Shown here piece by piece: positions 53,594 through 62,868 of a DNA stretch of 64,000 nucleotides (position 1 is the first letter of the stretch; the number at the start of each line of letters is the position of its first letter). Position numbers and translations under genes: made by a program. The notes beneath the pieces were generated by a model. The model did not search any database. It worked only from the letters and a program-made list of their open reading frames with translations, and was not told the DNA's origin. Source of the stretch: Gammaproteobacteria bacterium (GTDB lineage Bacteria > Pseudomonadota > Gammaproteobacteria > Pseudomonadales > Pseudohongiellaceae); assembly GCA_029246545.1 (NCBI GenBank), contig JAQWMX010000003.1:58717-122716 (forward strand), written 5' to 3'.

Positions 53594-55870
53594 ATGAAGA
53601 CAATCCTGAGCAAAGATATTTCTTTTATTGAGAATAATGGGACAGTTTTTGAGTCTGCTAATCCTTCGCTACAAAGTTTTAGTCGCCGCGGCTTCTTACA
53701 AACGACTAGTGCGACAGGTGCAGGGTTCTCCTTAGCTGCTTTTATGCCATCAAAAAATATTCAAGCTGCTGAGATTGAAGACTCAAATCACTTGGAGTTG
53801 AATGCCTTTGTTGAGATAGATGCGAATGGTTCTATCCGGCTTTATGCGCATACCCCAGAGAAAGGGCAAGGCATTAAAACATCACTGCCTATGATAATAG
53901 CCGAAGAATTAGGGGCTGACTGGAATGATGTAACAGTTGTTAGAGCGCCAATGAATGAAGCGCGTTATGGTGCACAAAGAGCAGGGGGCTCGACATCTAC
54001 TCCCCGAGAATGGAACCCCATGCGTCGTGCTGGGGCTGCTGCACGAGTTATGTTCATTTCTGCCGCTGCCAAACAGATGGCTGTTAGTCCTAGTTTACTT
54101 TATACCGAAAGCAGCCAAGTTATAAATCGTGAAACGGGTCAAAGTATAGCTTTTGCCGATTTAGCGCTTAATGCTGCACTTGAGCCTATTCCAGACACTG
54201 ATTCATTGGTTTTCAAGGATCGTAGTGATTACAAAATAATTGGAACCAGTGTCGGTGATGTCGATAACCATACAATGATAACTGGTGGTGGTGGGCTATA
54301 TGGTTCTGATATTCAGCTTCCAGACATGCTTTATGCTGTTTATGAAAAATGCCCTGCAACTTATGGAAGAGTACAGAGTGCGAATTTAGGTCATATAAAA
54401 ACAATGCCGGGAATTGTTGATGCTTTTCTGGTTGAAGGGAATGACAATGTAGGTGAGTTGCTTGACGGTGTTGCGATTGTTGCGCGCTCTACTTGGCAGG
54501 CTTTCCAGGCGAAACAGGAGCTAGAAGTTGAATGGGATACATCAAGTGCATCGGTAGATGACAATGAAGAAATTTATTCTCGAGCATTACAAATTGCTGA
54601 TTCCCCTTGGCCGCAAGAGATGCAAACAGTAGCATCAGGCGATGTAGAGCGGCAATATCAAGATAATAATACGGAAGTTATTCAAAGCAATTATCGATTC
54701 CCATATTTGGCGCACGCATGTATGGAACCCATGAATTGTACTGCACATTATCATAGTGATAGTAACAGTCTCGATATTTGGGCGCCGACCAGGCAGCCTG
54801 GAATAACCTTAAGCTCTGTAGAAAATGTTTTTGATATTCCGCAGGAAAGTATAACGCTTCATCAAATGCGCATGGGTGGCTCATTTGGTCGTAGACGTTT
54901 GCAAGATTATTCCTGTGAAGTGACGGCAATAGCTAAACGTTTTGATGTACCAATAAAGCTACTTTGGACACGTGAGGATGATTTTATTCATGATCAATAT
55001 CGACCTGGAGGTGTTTATGCCTTTAAAGCTGCTGTGAGTCGCGAAGGCCGAGCAGTGGCAATGCAAACTCATCTTATTGGCCCTGCAGTAAGAGGCCGCG
55101 CCACTGCAGGTACACGGCTGGCAAATAGCGAATTTCCTGCGCTAAATATTGATAATTTCAGAGCCGCAACTTCTCTGATCGATACGAATACACCAACAGG
55201 CTCCTGGCGTGCACCGGGTTCAAATGCTACAGGCTGGGCAGTGCAAAGTTTTATTGCAGAATTAGCGCATGCTGCGGGTAGAGATCATGTTGATTTTTTA
55301 ATCGAAATGATGGGTGAGCCACGTTGGTTCGAGCCCGGGAATATCTACTCATTAAACACCGGTAGAGCTGTTGATGTAATTAAACTCGCTGCGGAAAAAA
55401 GCGGCTGGGGGAAAGATTTGCCAGATGGTCACGGTATGGGTGTTGCGTTTCATTTTAGTCATGCAGGACATGTTGCTGAAGTTGTTGAACTCAGTGTTGA
55501 CGATAACAAACAGATTGCTATTCATAAAATTACAATAGCAATTGATATTGGGCCTGTAATCAACATGAGCGGAGCCTTGAAACAGGTTGAGGGAGGAGCG
55601 ACAGATGGCCTAAGCTCTATGTTAGATCTAGAAATAAGTATGCTAGATGGGATAGTCCAGCAAGAAAACTTCCATCAATACAATATAATGAGAATGCGTA
55701 ACGCACCCATAAATATAGAAGCGCACTTTATTCAAAGTGAGTTTGATCCAACGGGCTTAGGTGAGCCGGTGCTGCCACCATTAATGCCAGCTGTTAGTAA
55801 TGCTATCTTTGCGGCCAATGGTGAAAGGATTAAAACACTACCGCTAAGTAAGGCCGGGTATACTATTTAG
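53594..55870 (+). CDS. Tat-exported molybdopterin-dependent aldehyde/isoquinoline oxidoreductase large subunit (IorB-like)
   Basis: About 758 residues. A twin-arginine signal (SRRGFLQTTSATGAG) roughly 30 residues in, then the xanthine-oxidase-family Mo-binding fold: AHTPEKGQGIKTSLPMI, RMGGSFGRRRLQDY, SWRAPGSN and a C-terminal GLGEPVLPP bearing the active-site Glu. Signal peptide plus split architecture match IorB/CoxL-like periplasmic enzymes. These normally need a small 2Fe-2S subunit (IorA) and often cytochromes; none is encoded within 2 kb on either side. ATG 53594 is preferred over TTG 53582. Substrate unknown; aldehydes or N-heterocycles are typical. Confidence 0.82.
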   Translation: MKTILSKDISFIENNGTVFESANPSLQSFSRRGFLQTTSATGAGFSLAAFMPSKNIQAAEIEDSNHLELNAFVEIDANGSIRLYAHTPEKGQGIKTSLPMIIAEELGADWNDVTVVRAPMNEARYGAQRAGGSTSTPREWNPMRRAGAAARVMFISAAAKQMAVSPSLLYTESSQVINRETGQSIAFADLALNAALEPIPDTDSLVFKDRSDYKIIGTSVGDVDNHTMITGGGGLYGSDIQLPDMLYAVYEKCPATYGRVQSANLGHIKTMPGIVDAFLVEGNDNVGELLDGVAIVARSTWQAFQAKQELEVEWDTSSASVDDNEEIYSRALQIADSPWPQEMQTVASGDVERQYQDNNTEVIQSNYRFPYLAHACMEPMNCTAHYHSDSNSLDIWAPTRQPGITLSSVENVFDIPQESITLHQMRMGGSFGRRRLQDYSCEVTAIAKRFDVPIKLLWTREDDFIHDQYRPGGVYAFKAAVSREGRAVAMQTHLIGPAVRGRATAGTRLANSEFPALNIDNFRAATSLIDTNTPTGSWRAPGSNATGWAVQSFIAELAHAAGRDHVDFLIEMMGEPRWFEPGNIYSLNTGRAVDVIKLAAEKSGWGKDLPDGHGMGVAFHFSHAGHVAEVVELSVDDNKQIAIHKITIAIDIGPVINMSGALKQVEGGATDGLSSMLDLEISMLDGIVQQENFHQYNIMRMRNAPINIEAHFIQSEFDPTGLGEPVLPPLMPAVSNAIFAANGERIKTLPLSKAGYTI

Positions 55871-55920
55871 TATGGGTTTAAGTAGTATTAATAGAAGGAT
55901 TGAGAGATTAACCAGAATAT

Positions 55921-55959
55921 AAAAAAGGCGCCTGATAAATTAATATAGGCGCCTTTTTT
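55921..55959. terminator. Bidirectional terminator between convergent genes
   Basis: AAAAAAGGCGCCT / AGGCGCCTTTTTT inverted repeat, 13-base arms around a 13-base loop, giving a T run in both directions. Serves the oxidoreductase gene and the lectin-like gene. Confidence 0.92.
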
Positions 55960-55981
55960 GATTCAAGTGATAATTCTTATC

Positions 55982-56614
55982 TTATTGCGCAAAGCAAAAG
56001 AAATAACCATTACCACCAGTTGCAATCAGATTATCTTGTCCACAACCTCTTGAAGGGTGAGCAGCGTTCCATGATTCTGGAATAGCACCACCGCCTCTGC
56101 GGTCAAAATGGCCTACATTGGCACTACCGTCTTCGGAATTAGTCATCCAATTATTACAAGTATTCTCTGAAGCGGTTCCATCTGGGTTTGAACCAGTTAG
56201 GATATCGTGCTGGTTTGGAGTGTCTCCGGCACCATTTACAATATTTCCTTGTTCATTTAAAGCTGTTTGCTTGGTGAAATTAACATTACTGTAATGTAAG
56301 TCAGCAAGATTGCGAGCCACCAGTTGCTCATCTGAGTTATACCAGGGGCCCTGGCCAATACGGTCTCTAGCATCAATGCCGTTGATCCCGTTAGTACTTA
56401 GATATGCGCGCCAAGTTTTACCGTTAGAGCCAACGCTTGAAGCGAGTGATTCACAATGTGCGTCTGCCCCGACTAAGCCGCCTAAGTTAGCGCCATCGCC
56501 ACCACCAACACTAGTGATAAAAAAGCCCATGCTGGTATCCATATCTTCTTGCGCGGTAGCTGACATTGAACTTAATGCAAGAATTCCAGCTGCAGTTAAT
56601 AATTTTAATTTCAT
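55982..56614 (-). CDS. Secreted lectin/endostatin-like fold protein
   Basis: 210 residues. A Sec signal peptide (LLTAAGILALSSMSATA) precedes one globular domain: FFITSVGGGDGANLGGLVGAD, DAHCESLASSVG, TWRAYLS, DARDRIGQGPWYNSDEQLVA, CNNWMTNSEDGSANVGHFDR, ending GGNGYFFCFAQ. Conserved Cys and Trp residues and the order of motifs resemble the C-type-lectin/endostatin-like domain found in many bacterial secreted proteins. Binding partner unknown. It has its own terminator and no operon neighbour. Confidence 0.7.
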   Translation of the reverse strand: MKLKLLTAAGILALSSMSATAQEDMDTSMGFFITSVGGGDGANLGGLVGADAHCESLASSVGSNGKTWRAYLSTNGINGIDARDRIGQGPWYNSDEQLVARNLADLHYSNVNFTKQTALNEQGNIVNGAGDTPNQHDILTGSNPDGTASENTCNNWMTNSEDGSANVGHFDRRGGGAIPESWNAAHPSRGCGQDNLIATGGNGYFFCFAQ

Positions 56615-56912
56615 GCCTTTCTCCTGAGAGTATTATTGTTTTATGCTTTCAAATGTGAATGCAGGAAATTCACATAACACCAGAGAAATGTCAATAAAAG
56701 TGAAAGGTTTCCACACTTCTTGCACGTACCAAGCTAGCTTGAATGTGGCGAAATTGAATGTGCGGTGGGTTATTTTTTATTAAGGCCGGCAATGGAAATT
56801 ATATAAAATATAAATATTATAAATCAATTATTTATAGTAAATACTTAAACTAAAATATAGTTAAAGATGAAGCGATGGTTAACGATAAAGGCTTGCTTGG
56901 CCTTTATGATGT

Positions 56913-57695
56913 TTAGTCTGCTGAATTTAAATCGTGATTCATATCGAGAGCAGGTTGATCTACTCTAGGTTTGCCAACGACTATAGCTGGAATCCCTGCA
57001 ACAGTGGTATGTGGGGCTACATCATCAAGCACGACACTACCTGCGCCCACTTTCGCGCCTTCTCCTACAGTAACATTGCCAAGAATTTGAGCGCTGGAGC
57101 CAATTAATACACCAGAGTGAATTTTTGGGTGTCTGTCCCCACTCTCGTTGCCCGTACCACCCAGAGTTACACCTTGCATAATAGAAATATTATCTTGCAG
57201 GATGCAGGTCTCACCAATGACAATACCGGTTGCATGATCAATCATAATACCCGACCCAATAGTAGCTGCAGGATGAATGTCCACAGTAAATACCTGAGAA
57301 ATTAGACTTTGTACATAAAGCGCTAGATTTTCTCGTTGTTGGCGCCATAACCAGTTTGCTATTCGGTATGCTTGAACAGCCTGGAAACCTTTGAAATAAA
57401 GCATAATATCGGCATGAGCTCTGACCGCAGGGTCGCGCTGCTTGGTTGCAACAAGATCATTTAAGACTGATTGAATCAGAGTGTCTTCCTCTAAAAATGC
57501 TTCATGAAACTGCTGTCGAAGCGTACTGACAGGTATATCGTCAGAGGCAAGCTTACTAGCAAGTAGGTCGCTAATAGCTGATTCTAGGCTGTCATGCTGA
57601 TGCACTCGCTTGCTAAAAAAACTAGCGAGTACTGGTTCATGCAAGATTTGCTCGTTTATTTCAGCTTTGATCGTAGACCAGGTTTCTTCTGGCAT
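56913..57695 (-). CDS. cysE: Serine O-acetyltransferase
   Basis: 260 residues. N-terminal helical domain (WSTIKAEINEQILHEPVLAS), then a left-handed beta-helix of hexapeptide repeats with catalytic DIHPAATIGSG, MIDHATGIVIGETC and MQGVTLGGTG. Makes O-acetylserine from serine and acetyl-CoA for cysteine synthesis. Slightly shorter than E. coli CysE (273) at the C-terminal tail, which ends MNHDLNSAD and lacks the usual terminal Ile. Confidence 0.95.
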   Translation of the reverse strand: MPEETWSTIKAEINEQILHEPVLASFFSKRVHQHDSLESAISDLLASKLASDDIPVSTLRQQFHEAFLEEDTLIQSVLNDLVATKQRDPAVRAHADIMLYFKGFQAVQAYRIANWLWRQQRENLALYVQSLISQVFTVDIHPAATIGSGIMIDHATGIVIGETCILQDNISIMQGVTLGGTGNESGDRHPKIHSGVLIGSSAQILGNVTVGEGAKVGAGSVVLDDVAPHTTVAGIPAIVVGKPRVDQPALDMNHDLNSAD

Positions 57696-57863
57696 ATGTG
57701 CACCTGTTAATTTCGTCCTTTATGCGGGTGTGGGATTCTATAGTATGAGGCATTGGCTCGCAATTAAGCTATGCTGGTTTTGTCATCATAGAGCTGTTAT
57801 CTTCCGCCCAAAATCAGACTTCTTTATGAGATTTCTGTCGTTAAAAATAGTCATTGAGGAACT

Positions 57864-58898
57864 ATGGAAGCTAAAAATGTAGCGGTATTAGGTGGGGGTA
57901 GTTTTGGTACCGTTATAGCCAGCATCATTGCGCAAAACGGGCATAATACTTTGTTATGGATGCGCGATGCAGACCAGGTTGAAAGTTTAAATCGCGATCG
58001 TGAAAATTCCACTTATCATCCCGGGTTTACCCTGCATGACAAAATAAATGCTACCGATAACCTTGAATTAGCTGTCGCTGAAGCTGATATGGTATTTGTT
58101 GCTGTGCCTAGTTCTGGCTTTAGACAAGTTGTCAGGAAGGTGCAGCCCTTTGTAAAAGAAGGCGTTATCTTGGTGAGTTTGACGAAAGGTATCGAAGCAA
58201 AAACATTTAAATTAATGAGTCAGATTCTGACTGAAGAAGTGCCGTCTGCAAAGGTGGCAGTTGTTAGTGGCCCTAATTTGGCAGCTGAAATTGCAAATTC
58301 GAGCCCTACGGGTACCGTTGTCGCGAGTATAGATGCCGAAGTAAGAAAAACAGTACAAAAAACACTGCGTTCTCTAACTTTTCGTGTTTATGCCAATGAC
58401 GATATGTTTGGTGTAGAACTTGGAGGCTCTTTAAAAAACATTTATGCCATACTGGCAGGAATGGCTGAATCTAGGGGAATGGGGCATAACACTAATTCTA
58501 TGCTGGTAACACGTAGCTTAACTGAAATGGCGCGTTTCGGGATTGCATTGGGTGCTGATCCGATGACATTTTTAGGTTTAGCGGGGGTAGGGGATTTGAT
58601 CGTCACCTGCTCCACGCCACTGAGTAGAAATTTCAGAGTCGGTGAAGCGCTTGGGGATGGTAAAAGCCTTAAGACAATTTTAGCTGAGCTGGGGCAAGTC
58701 GCAGAAGGCGTTAATACTTTGAAACAGGTAATAGAAAAAGCCAAGAGTTTGGAAATTGGAATGCCCTTAGCGCAGGGACTTTATGAAATTATCTATAACA
58801 ATCAGGATATAGAACATATAATAATCGCATTGCTGTTAGAAGAGGGAGGTTTGGATGTTGAGTTTGAAGCAGGCCAAGCCAAACAGTTGGATCATTAA
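57864..58898 (+). CDS. gpsA: Glycerol-3-phosphate dehydrogenase [NAD(P)+]
   Basis: 344 residues. NAD(P) site VLGGGSFGTVIASI, AVPSSGFRQVV, VSLTKGIE, SGPNLAAEI, and the catalytic Lys region ELGGSLKNIYAILAGM. Makes sn-glycerol-3-phosphate from DHAP for phospholipids. GAGGA precedes the ATG. Followed by DUF4389 and sixA, a common gammaproteobacterial order. Confidence 0.95.
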   Translation: MEAKNVAVLGGGSFGTVIASIIAQNGHNTLLWMRDADQVESLNRDRENSTYHPGFTLHDKINATDNLELAVAEADMVFVAVPSSGFRQVVRKVQPFVKEGVILVSLTKGIEAKTFKLMSQILTEEVPSAKVAVVSGPNLAAEIANSSPTGTVVASIDAEVRKTVQKTLRSLTFRVYANDDMFGVELGGSLKNIYAILAGMAESRGMGHNTNSMLVTRSLTEMARFGIALGADPMTFLGLAGVGDLIVTCSTPLSRNFRVGEALGDGKSLKTILAELGQVAEGVNTLKQVIEKAKSLEIGMPLAQGLYEIIYNNQDIEHIIIALLLEEGGLDVEFEAGQAKQLDH

Positions 58899-58952
58899 AG
58901 AAGAATCTATCTGAAATTATTTTGATACTATTTAGATAACCGGGAGTTTGAG

Positions 58953-59495
58953 ATGAACGATCAAGGCGAACAAATAAAAAAGAATTTTATAGAACAATGG
59001 ATCAGGCTAGCTTTTGTTGTGCTATACATTATTGTATTCGGCTTGTTGTGGCGGTTTATAGCTGTCCTGCTCCTGGTTGTAATTATATTGCAGTCTCTGC
59101 ATAGAGTAATTGCTGCGGAAAACAACCCTACATTACTTACTTTTAGCGAGGGCTTAGGAAATTTCTTATTAAAAGTATTGAACTACGTGCTGTATTTAAG
59201 TGATGAAAAGCCGATAGATTTTGATTCGTTTTTTGGACACAAAGAAGGTGATTCTATTTCATTAGAAGAAAGTGCTGAAGAAAGCGGAGAAGAAAGTGCA
59301 GCTAAACCTGAAGATGTTGCGGTACAACCAGAATCAGAACCAGAACCAGAACCTGAGACAGCAGATGAAGACTCAATCGAAACTTCTGCTCAGTCAAGCG
59401 ACGCAGCTGACGATGTTTTTGCTGATATCAGTTTTACGGATCAAGCTGATGAATCGGTTGATGATGAAAATGAGCAAGATAAAAAATCTGATTAA
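58953..59495 (+). CDS. DUF4389 membrane protein with acidic tail
   Basis: 180 residues. Two close membrane segments (LAFVVLYIIVFGLLWRFIAV, LLLVVIILQSLHRVI), then FSEGLGNFLLKVLNYVLYLS and SDEKPIDF, diagnostic of DUF4389. The last ~85 residues are low-complexity and strongly acidic with an EPEPEPE stretch. Function unknown. Linked to gpsA and sixA. Confidence 0.85.
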   Translation: MNDQGEQIKKNFIEQWIRLAFVVLYIIVFGLLWRFIAVLLLVVIILQSLHRVIAAENNPTLLTFSEGLGNFLLKVLNYVLYLSDEKPIDFDSFFGHKEGDSISLEESAEESGEESAAKPEDVAVQPESEPEPEPETADEDSIETSAQSSDAADDVFADISFTDQADESVDDENEQDKKSD

Positions 59496-59559
59496 TTTAT
59501 TTGTTTAGTTGGCTGCAGCATTTAATGCTAAGAAAAGATTAGCGTAAGCTAGGTTTAGT

Positions 59560-60030
59560 TTGAATATTTATCTATTAAGGCACGGACAAGCCGAATCTCA
59601 TTTGTCTAGCGATTCTTCACGTCAACTAACAAGCACAGGACGTGAAGATATAAGTCTCTTTGCAAGATCCTTCTTAACAACAAGCCGCACTGTTGACCGA
59701 TGTTTTGTAAGCCCGCTTGCAAGAACACAGCAAACCGCAGAAATATTTATAAAATTCGCTAATTTAAATTGTGCATTAGAAAGTGAAGACAGACTTAGGC
59801 CTGAAAATAGTGCGCTAAGCGTGATTCGTTTCCTCGAAACTCTTGAAGAGAAAAACATTTTACTGATAGGTCACAACCCGCTTCTGTCTGAGTTATTCTC
59901 ACTATTAACAACTGGCAAAACTGCTTCAATAAAAGTTATGGCTGCCGGTGAGCTGTGTTGTGTATGTTTTGATATTTTTGGTTTGGGAATGGGTAAAGAA
60001 GTTTTAGATATTCTGCCGGACAAAAACTAA
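59560..60030 (+). CDS. sixA: Phosphohistidine phosphatase SixA
   Basis: 156-residue small histidine phosphatase: the N-terminal RHG catalytic motif in YLLRHGQAESHLSSD, CFVSPLARTQQTAEIF, and the second His in LLIGHNPLLSEL. Removes phosphate from histidine of phosphorelay or PTS proteins. The start is TTG at 59560; nothing upstream fits and the RHG motif must lie near the N terminus. Confidence 0.9.
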   Translation: MNIYLLRHGQAESHLSSDSSRQLTSTGREDISLFARSFLTTSRTVDRCFVSPLARTQQTAEIFIKFANLNCALESEDRLRPENSALSVIRFLETLEEKNILLIGHNPLLSELFSLLTTGKTASIKVMAAGELCCVCFDIFGLGMGKEVLDILPDKN

Positions 60031-60040
60031 AGCTAGTGTT

Positions 60041-60592
60041 CTAATTTACCAAGGAGAGGAACTCAGTGCGTGTGCTTTGTTTTTCTCTAAAAGCTCCTAA
60101 CATGCAAGAAGTTGTCATGCTGGAGTTTTGCTTTTCTACGCCGCGCATCATCATACACATATGTTGAGATTCAATAATCACACCGACTCCTAAGGCTTCA
60201 GTTTTGTCTTGAATTGTTTCAGCAATTTGGCGAGTTAAATTTTCTTGTATTTGGAGACGTCGAGCAAAAACATCCACTATGCGTGCGATTTTAGAGAGCC
60301 CAATTACTTTGCCATTTGGTAAGTAAGCAACATGACATTTACCAATGAAAGGAAGTAGGTGATGTTCACAAAGAGAATATAGCTCGATATTTTTCACTAT
60401 AACCATCTCATTCGAGTTGGTAGGAAATAACGCGTTATTAACTACTTCATCAATATCCTGATCATAACCTTTAGTTAAAAACTTCATAGCTTTAGCTGCC
60501 CTTGAAGGGGTGTTGACAAGACCTGGTCGGGTCAAGTCTTCTCCAAGTTCTTCAATGATGTTTCGATAGGCATTTTCTAAATTTGTTTTCAT
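60041..60592 (-). CDS. folE: GTP cyclohydrolase I
   Basis: 183 residues. Zn and active-site motifs [40 protein letters not shown] and [20 protein letters not shown]. First step of folate (and queuosine precursor) synthesis from GTP. Convergent with sixA (10 bases) and divergent from prmB (68 bases). Confidence 0.96.
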   Translation of the reverse strand: MKTNLENAYRNIIEELGEDLTRPGLVNTPSRAAKAMKFLTKGYDQDIDEVVNNALFPTNSNEMVIVKNIELYSLCEHHLLPFIGKCHVAYLPNGKVIGLSKIARIVDVFARRLQIQENLTRQIAETIQDKTEALGVGVIIESQHMCMMMRGVEKQNSSMTTSCMLGAFREKQSTRTEFLSLVN

Positions 60593-60660
60593 AGGTTTTA
60601 GGCTTGATTCTCAGTAAACTGCGCACCCTACTTGAATGCATTTCTTAGGTAAAGGCATCT

Positions 60661-61545
60661 ATGCTTTTTAACACACATCAAACATTAAAACAGATTGTGA
60701 CTCTAGCAAGCAAAGAGCTAGAGCAGGCTGATTTATTTTTTGGTCATGGTACTGACAACCCATGGGATGAGGCTTGCTGGTTGGTGGAGACGTTGGTGCA
60801 GCGTAGTGGGGCTAAACAAATAGACGCAGAGATGAAACTTGATGAGGTCGTTTTAGAGCAAATTCAATCTTTATTATCTAAACGTAGCAACGAAAAAATC
60901 CCACTCGCTTATTTGTTAAATGAAGCCTGGTTTGCTGATTTGCCTTTTTATGTAGATGAAAAAGTCATAATACCTAGGTCGCCAATTGCTGAATTAATCA
61001 AAAACTGTTTTAAATCCATAGTTAAACAAGAGCCAAAAACGATTCTAGATTTGTGTTGTGGTAGCGGTTGCATAGGTCTGGCAAGTGCCATGGTGTTTCC
61101 TGAATCGACAGTAGTGTTGGCTGACTTGTCAGTAGAGGCATTACAGGTGGCAGCAATAAACAGTGAAAAACTTGAATTAAGAAGCCGTGTGACTTTGCAG
61201 CCAAGTGATTTATTTACTGACATTGAAGGGTGCTTTGATCTGATTGTGAGTAATCCACCCTATGTAGGTGAGCATGAATATCTAAATTTGCCAGATGAAT
61301 ATAAGCATGAGCCTGCGTTAGCTTTGCTTTCAGAGCATAATGGTTTGGCAATTCCTATTGAAATATTACGTCAAGCAGCTAATTACCTTAATGAAGATGG
61401 CATCTTGCTTCTTGAAGTGGGAAATAGTTGGCAAGCTTTAGCAGATATATACCCTGATGCTCCTTTTCTCTGGCTTGAGTTTGAGAATGGCGGTGAAGGC
61501 ATCTTGGCTTTAAGTTATATGCAATTGCGTCATTATAAATTTTAG
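60661..61545 (+). CDS. prmB: Ribosomal protein uL3 glutamine methyltransferase
   Basis: 294-residue SAM-dependent N5-glutamine methyltransferase. SAM site ILDLCCGSGCIGLASA, catalytic SNPPYVGEHEYLNLPDEY with EPALAL, which fits PrmB rather than PrmC. Methylates Gln150 (E. coli numbering) of ribosomal protein L3. Followed by aroC, the conserved neighbour in gammaproteobacteria. Confidence 0.94.
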   Translation: MLFNTHQTLKQIVTLASKELEQADLFFGHGTDNPWDEACWLVETLVQRSGAKQIDAEMKLDEVVLEQIQSLLSKRSNEKIPLAYLLNEAWFADLPFYVDEKVIIPRSPIAELIKNCFKSIVKQEPKTILDLCCGSGCIGLASAMVFPESTVVLADLSVEALQVAAINSEKLELRSRVTLQPSDLFTDIEGCFDLIVSNPPYVGEHEYLNLPDEYKHEPALALLSEHNGLAIPIEILRQAANYLNEDGILLLEVGNSWQALADIYPDAPFLWLEFENGGEGILALSYMQLRHYKF

Positions 61546-61716
61546 AGTTGTAGGCTTATTGCTAAATGCTTGATCCTAGCTTGTATTAGACGCCGTGGTG
61601 AAAAAAATCACTAGAAACCGAGTAAAGCCCTGGAAGAAGAGACTTTTTTGCACTAATGCTCTATAATACTGCGCCTTCATTTAGTCTGTAGGCCTTTAAA
61701 TTCGGGAACAAGCGGC

Positions 61717-62814
61717 ATGTCTGGGAATACCATAGGAAAACTTTATTCAGTTACAAGTTTTGGCGAAAGTCACGGGGCTGCTTTGGGCTGCATAGTTGAT
61801 GGCTGCCCCCCAGGGCTTGAGTTGGATGAGGCATACATTCAAATTGATTTAGACCGCCGTAAGCCCGGCACTTCACGCTTTACCACTCAACGCAAAGAAG
61901 ATGATCAAGTTAAAATCCTGTCCGGAATATTTGAAGGTAAAACTACCGGAGCGCCTATCGGTATGCTTATTGAAAACACTGACCAAAAAAGTAAAGACTA
62001 TAGCAATATTAAAGATATGTTTAGGCCTGCGCATGCTGATTACACTTATGCCCATAAATATGGTATCCGTGATTATCGAGGTGGTGGACGGGCATCGGCA
62101 AGAGAGACTGCAATGCGTGTTGCAGCAGGATCAATTGCTAAAAAGTACCTTGCACAACAATTTGGTGTGTCGATTCGAGGCTATTTATCACAGCTTGGGC
62201 CTATTAAAGCTGAAAATATTGATTGGGATGAAGTGGCTAATAACCCTTTCTTTTGTCCAGATGCTTCTAAGGTCGCTGAGATGGAAGAATATATGAATAA
62301 ATTATCAAAAGAAGGCAATTCAATTGGGGCTAAAATTACAGTTGTTGCTAGTTCAGTCCCTGTTGGTCTGGGCGAGCCGGTTTTTGATCGTTTAGATGCA
62401 GAGCTTGCTCATAGCCTGATGAGTATAAATGCCGTGAAAGGTGTAGAGATAGGTGCTGGGTTTTCATCGGTTGAGCAAAAAGGCACTGAGCATCGTGATT
62501 TGATGCGTCCTGAAGGTTTTGTTTCGAATAATGCCGGTGGCATTGTTGGGGGGATTACTACAGGACAAGATATTATCGCCCATATTGCGCTTAAACCTAC
62601 TTCGAGTTTACGTATACCCGGTGAAAGTATCAATGTAAACGGTGATCCAGTTGAAGTGGTAACCACTGGCAGGCATGATCCTTGTGTGGGTATAAGGGCA
62701 ACGCCTATTGCTGAAGCTATGCTAGCAATAACCTTAATGGACCATCTGCTGCGTCATCGCGCGCAGAATTTTGATGTGGATTGTAAGACACCAATCTTGC
62801 CCGCAAGTATTTAA
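61717..62814 (+). CDS. aroC: Chorismate synthase
   Basis: 365 residues. [43 protein letters not shown] and [18 protein letters not shown] are the family signatures. Converts EPSP to chorismate with reduced FMN. A 171-base gap separates it from prmB, without a recognisable terminator. Confidence 0.97.
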   Translation: MSGNTIGKLYSVTSFGESHGAALGCIVDGCPPGLELDEAYIQIDLDRRKPGTSRFTTQRKEDDQVKILSGIFEGKTTGAPIGMLIENTDQKSKDYSNIKDMFRPAHADYTYAHKYGIRDYRGGGRASARETAMRVAAGSIAKKYLAQQFGVSIRGYLSQLGPIKAENIDWDEVANNPFFCPDASKVAEMEEYMNKLSKEGNSIGAKITVVASSVPVGLGEPVFDRLDAELAHSLMSINAVKGVEIGAGFSSVEQKGTEHRDLMRPEGFVSNNAGGIVGGITTGQDIIAHIALKPTSSLRIPGESINVNGDPVEVVTTGRHDPCVGIRATPIAEAMLAITLMDHLLRHRAQNFDVDCKTPILPASI

Positions 62815-62868
62815 GAAACTTATAGTTAATAAAATTTGTAATCTGTTAGTAAATTTTGGAATGCCTTT

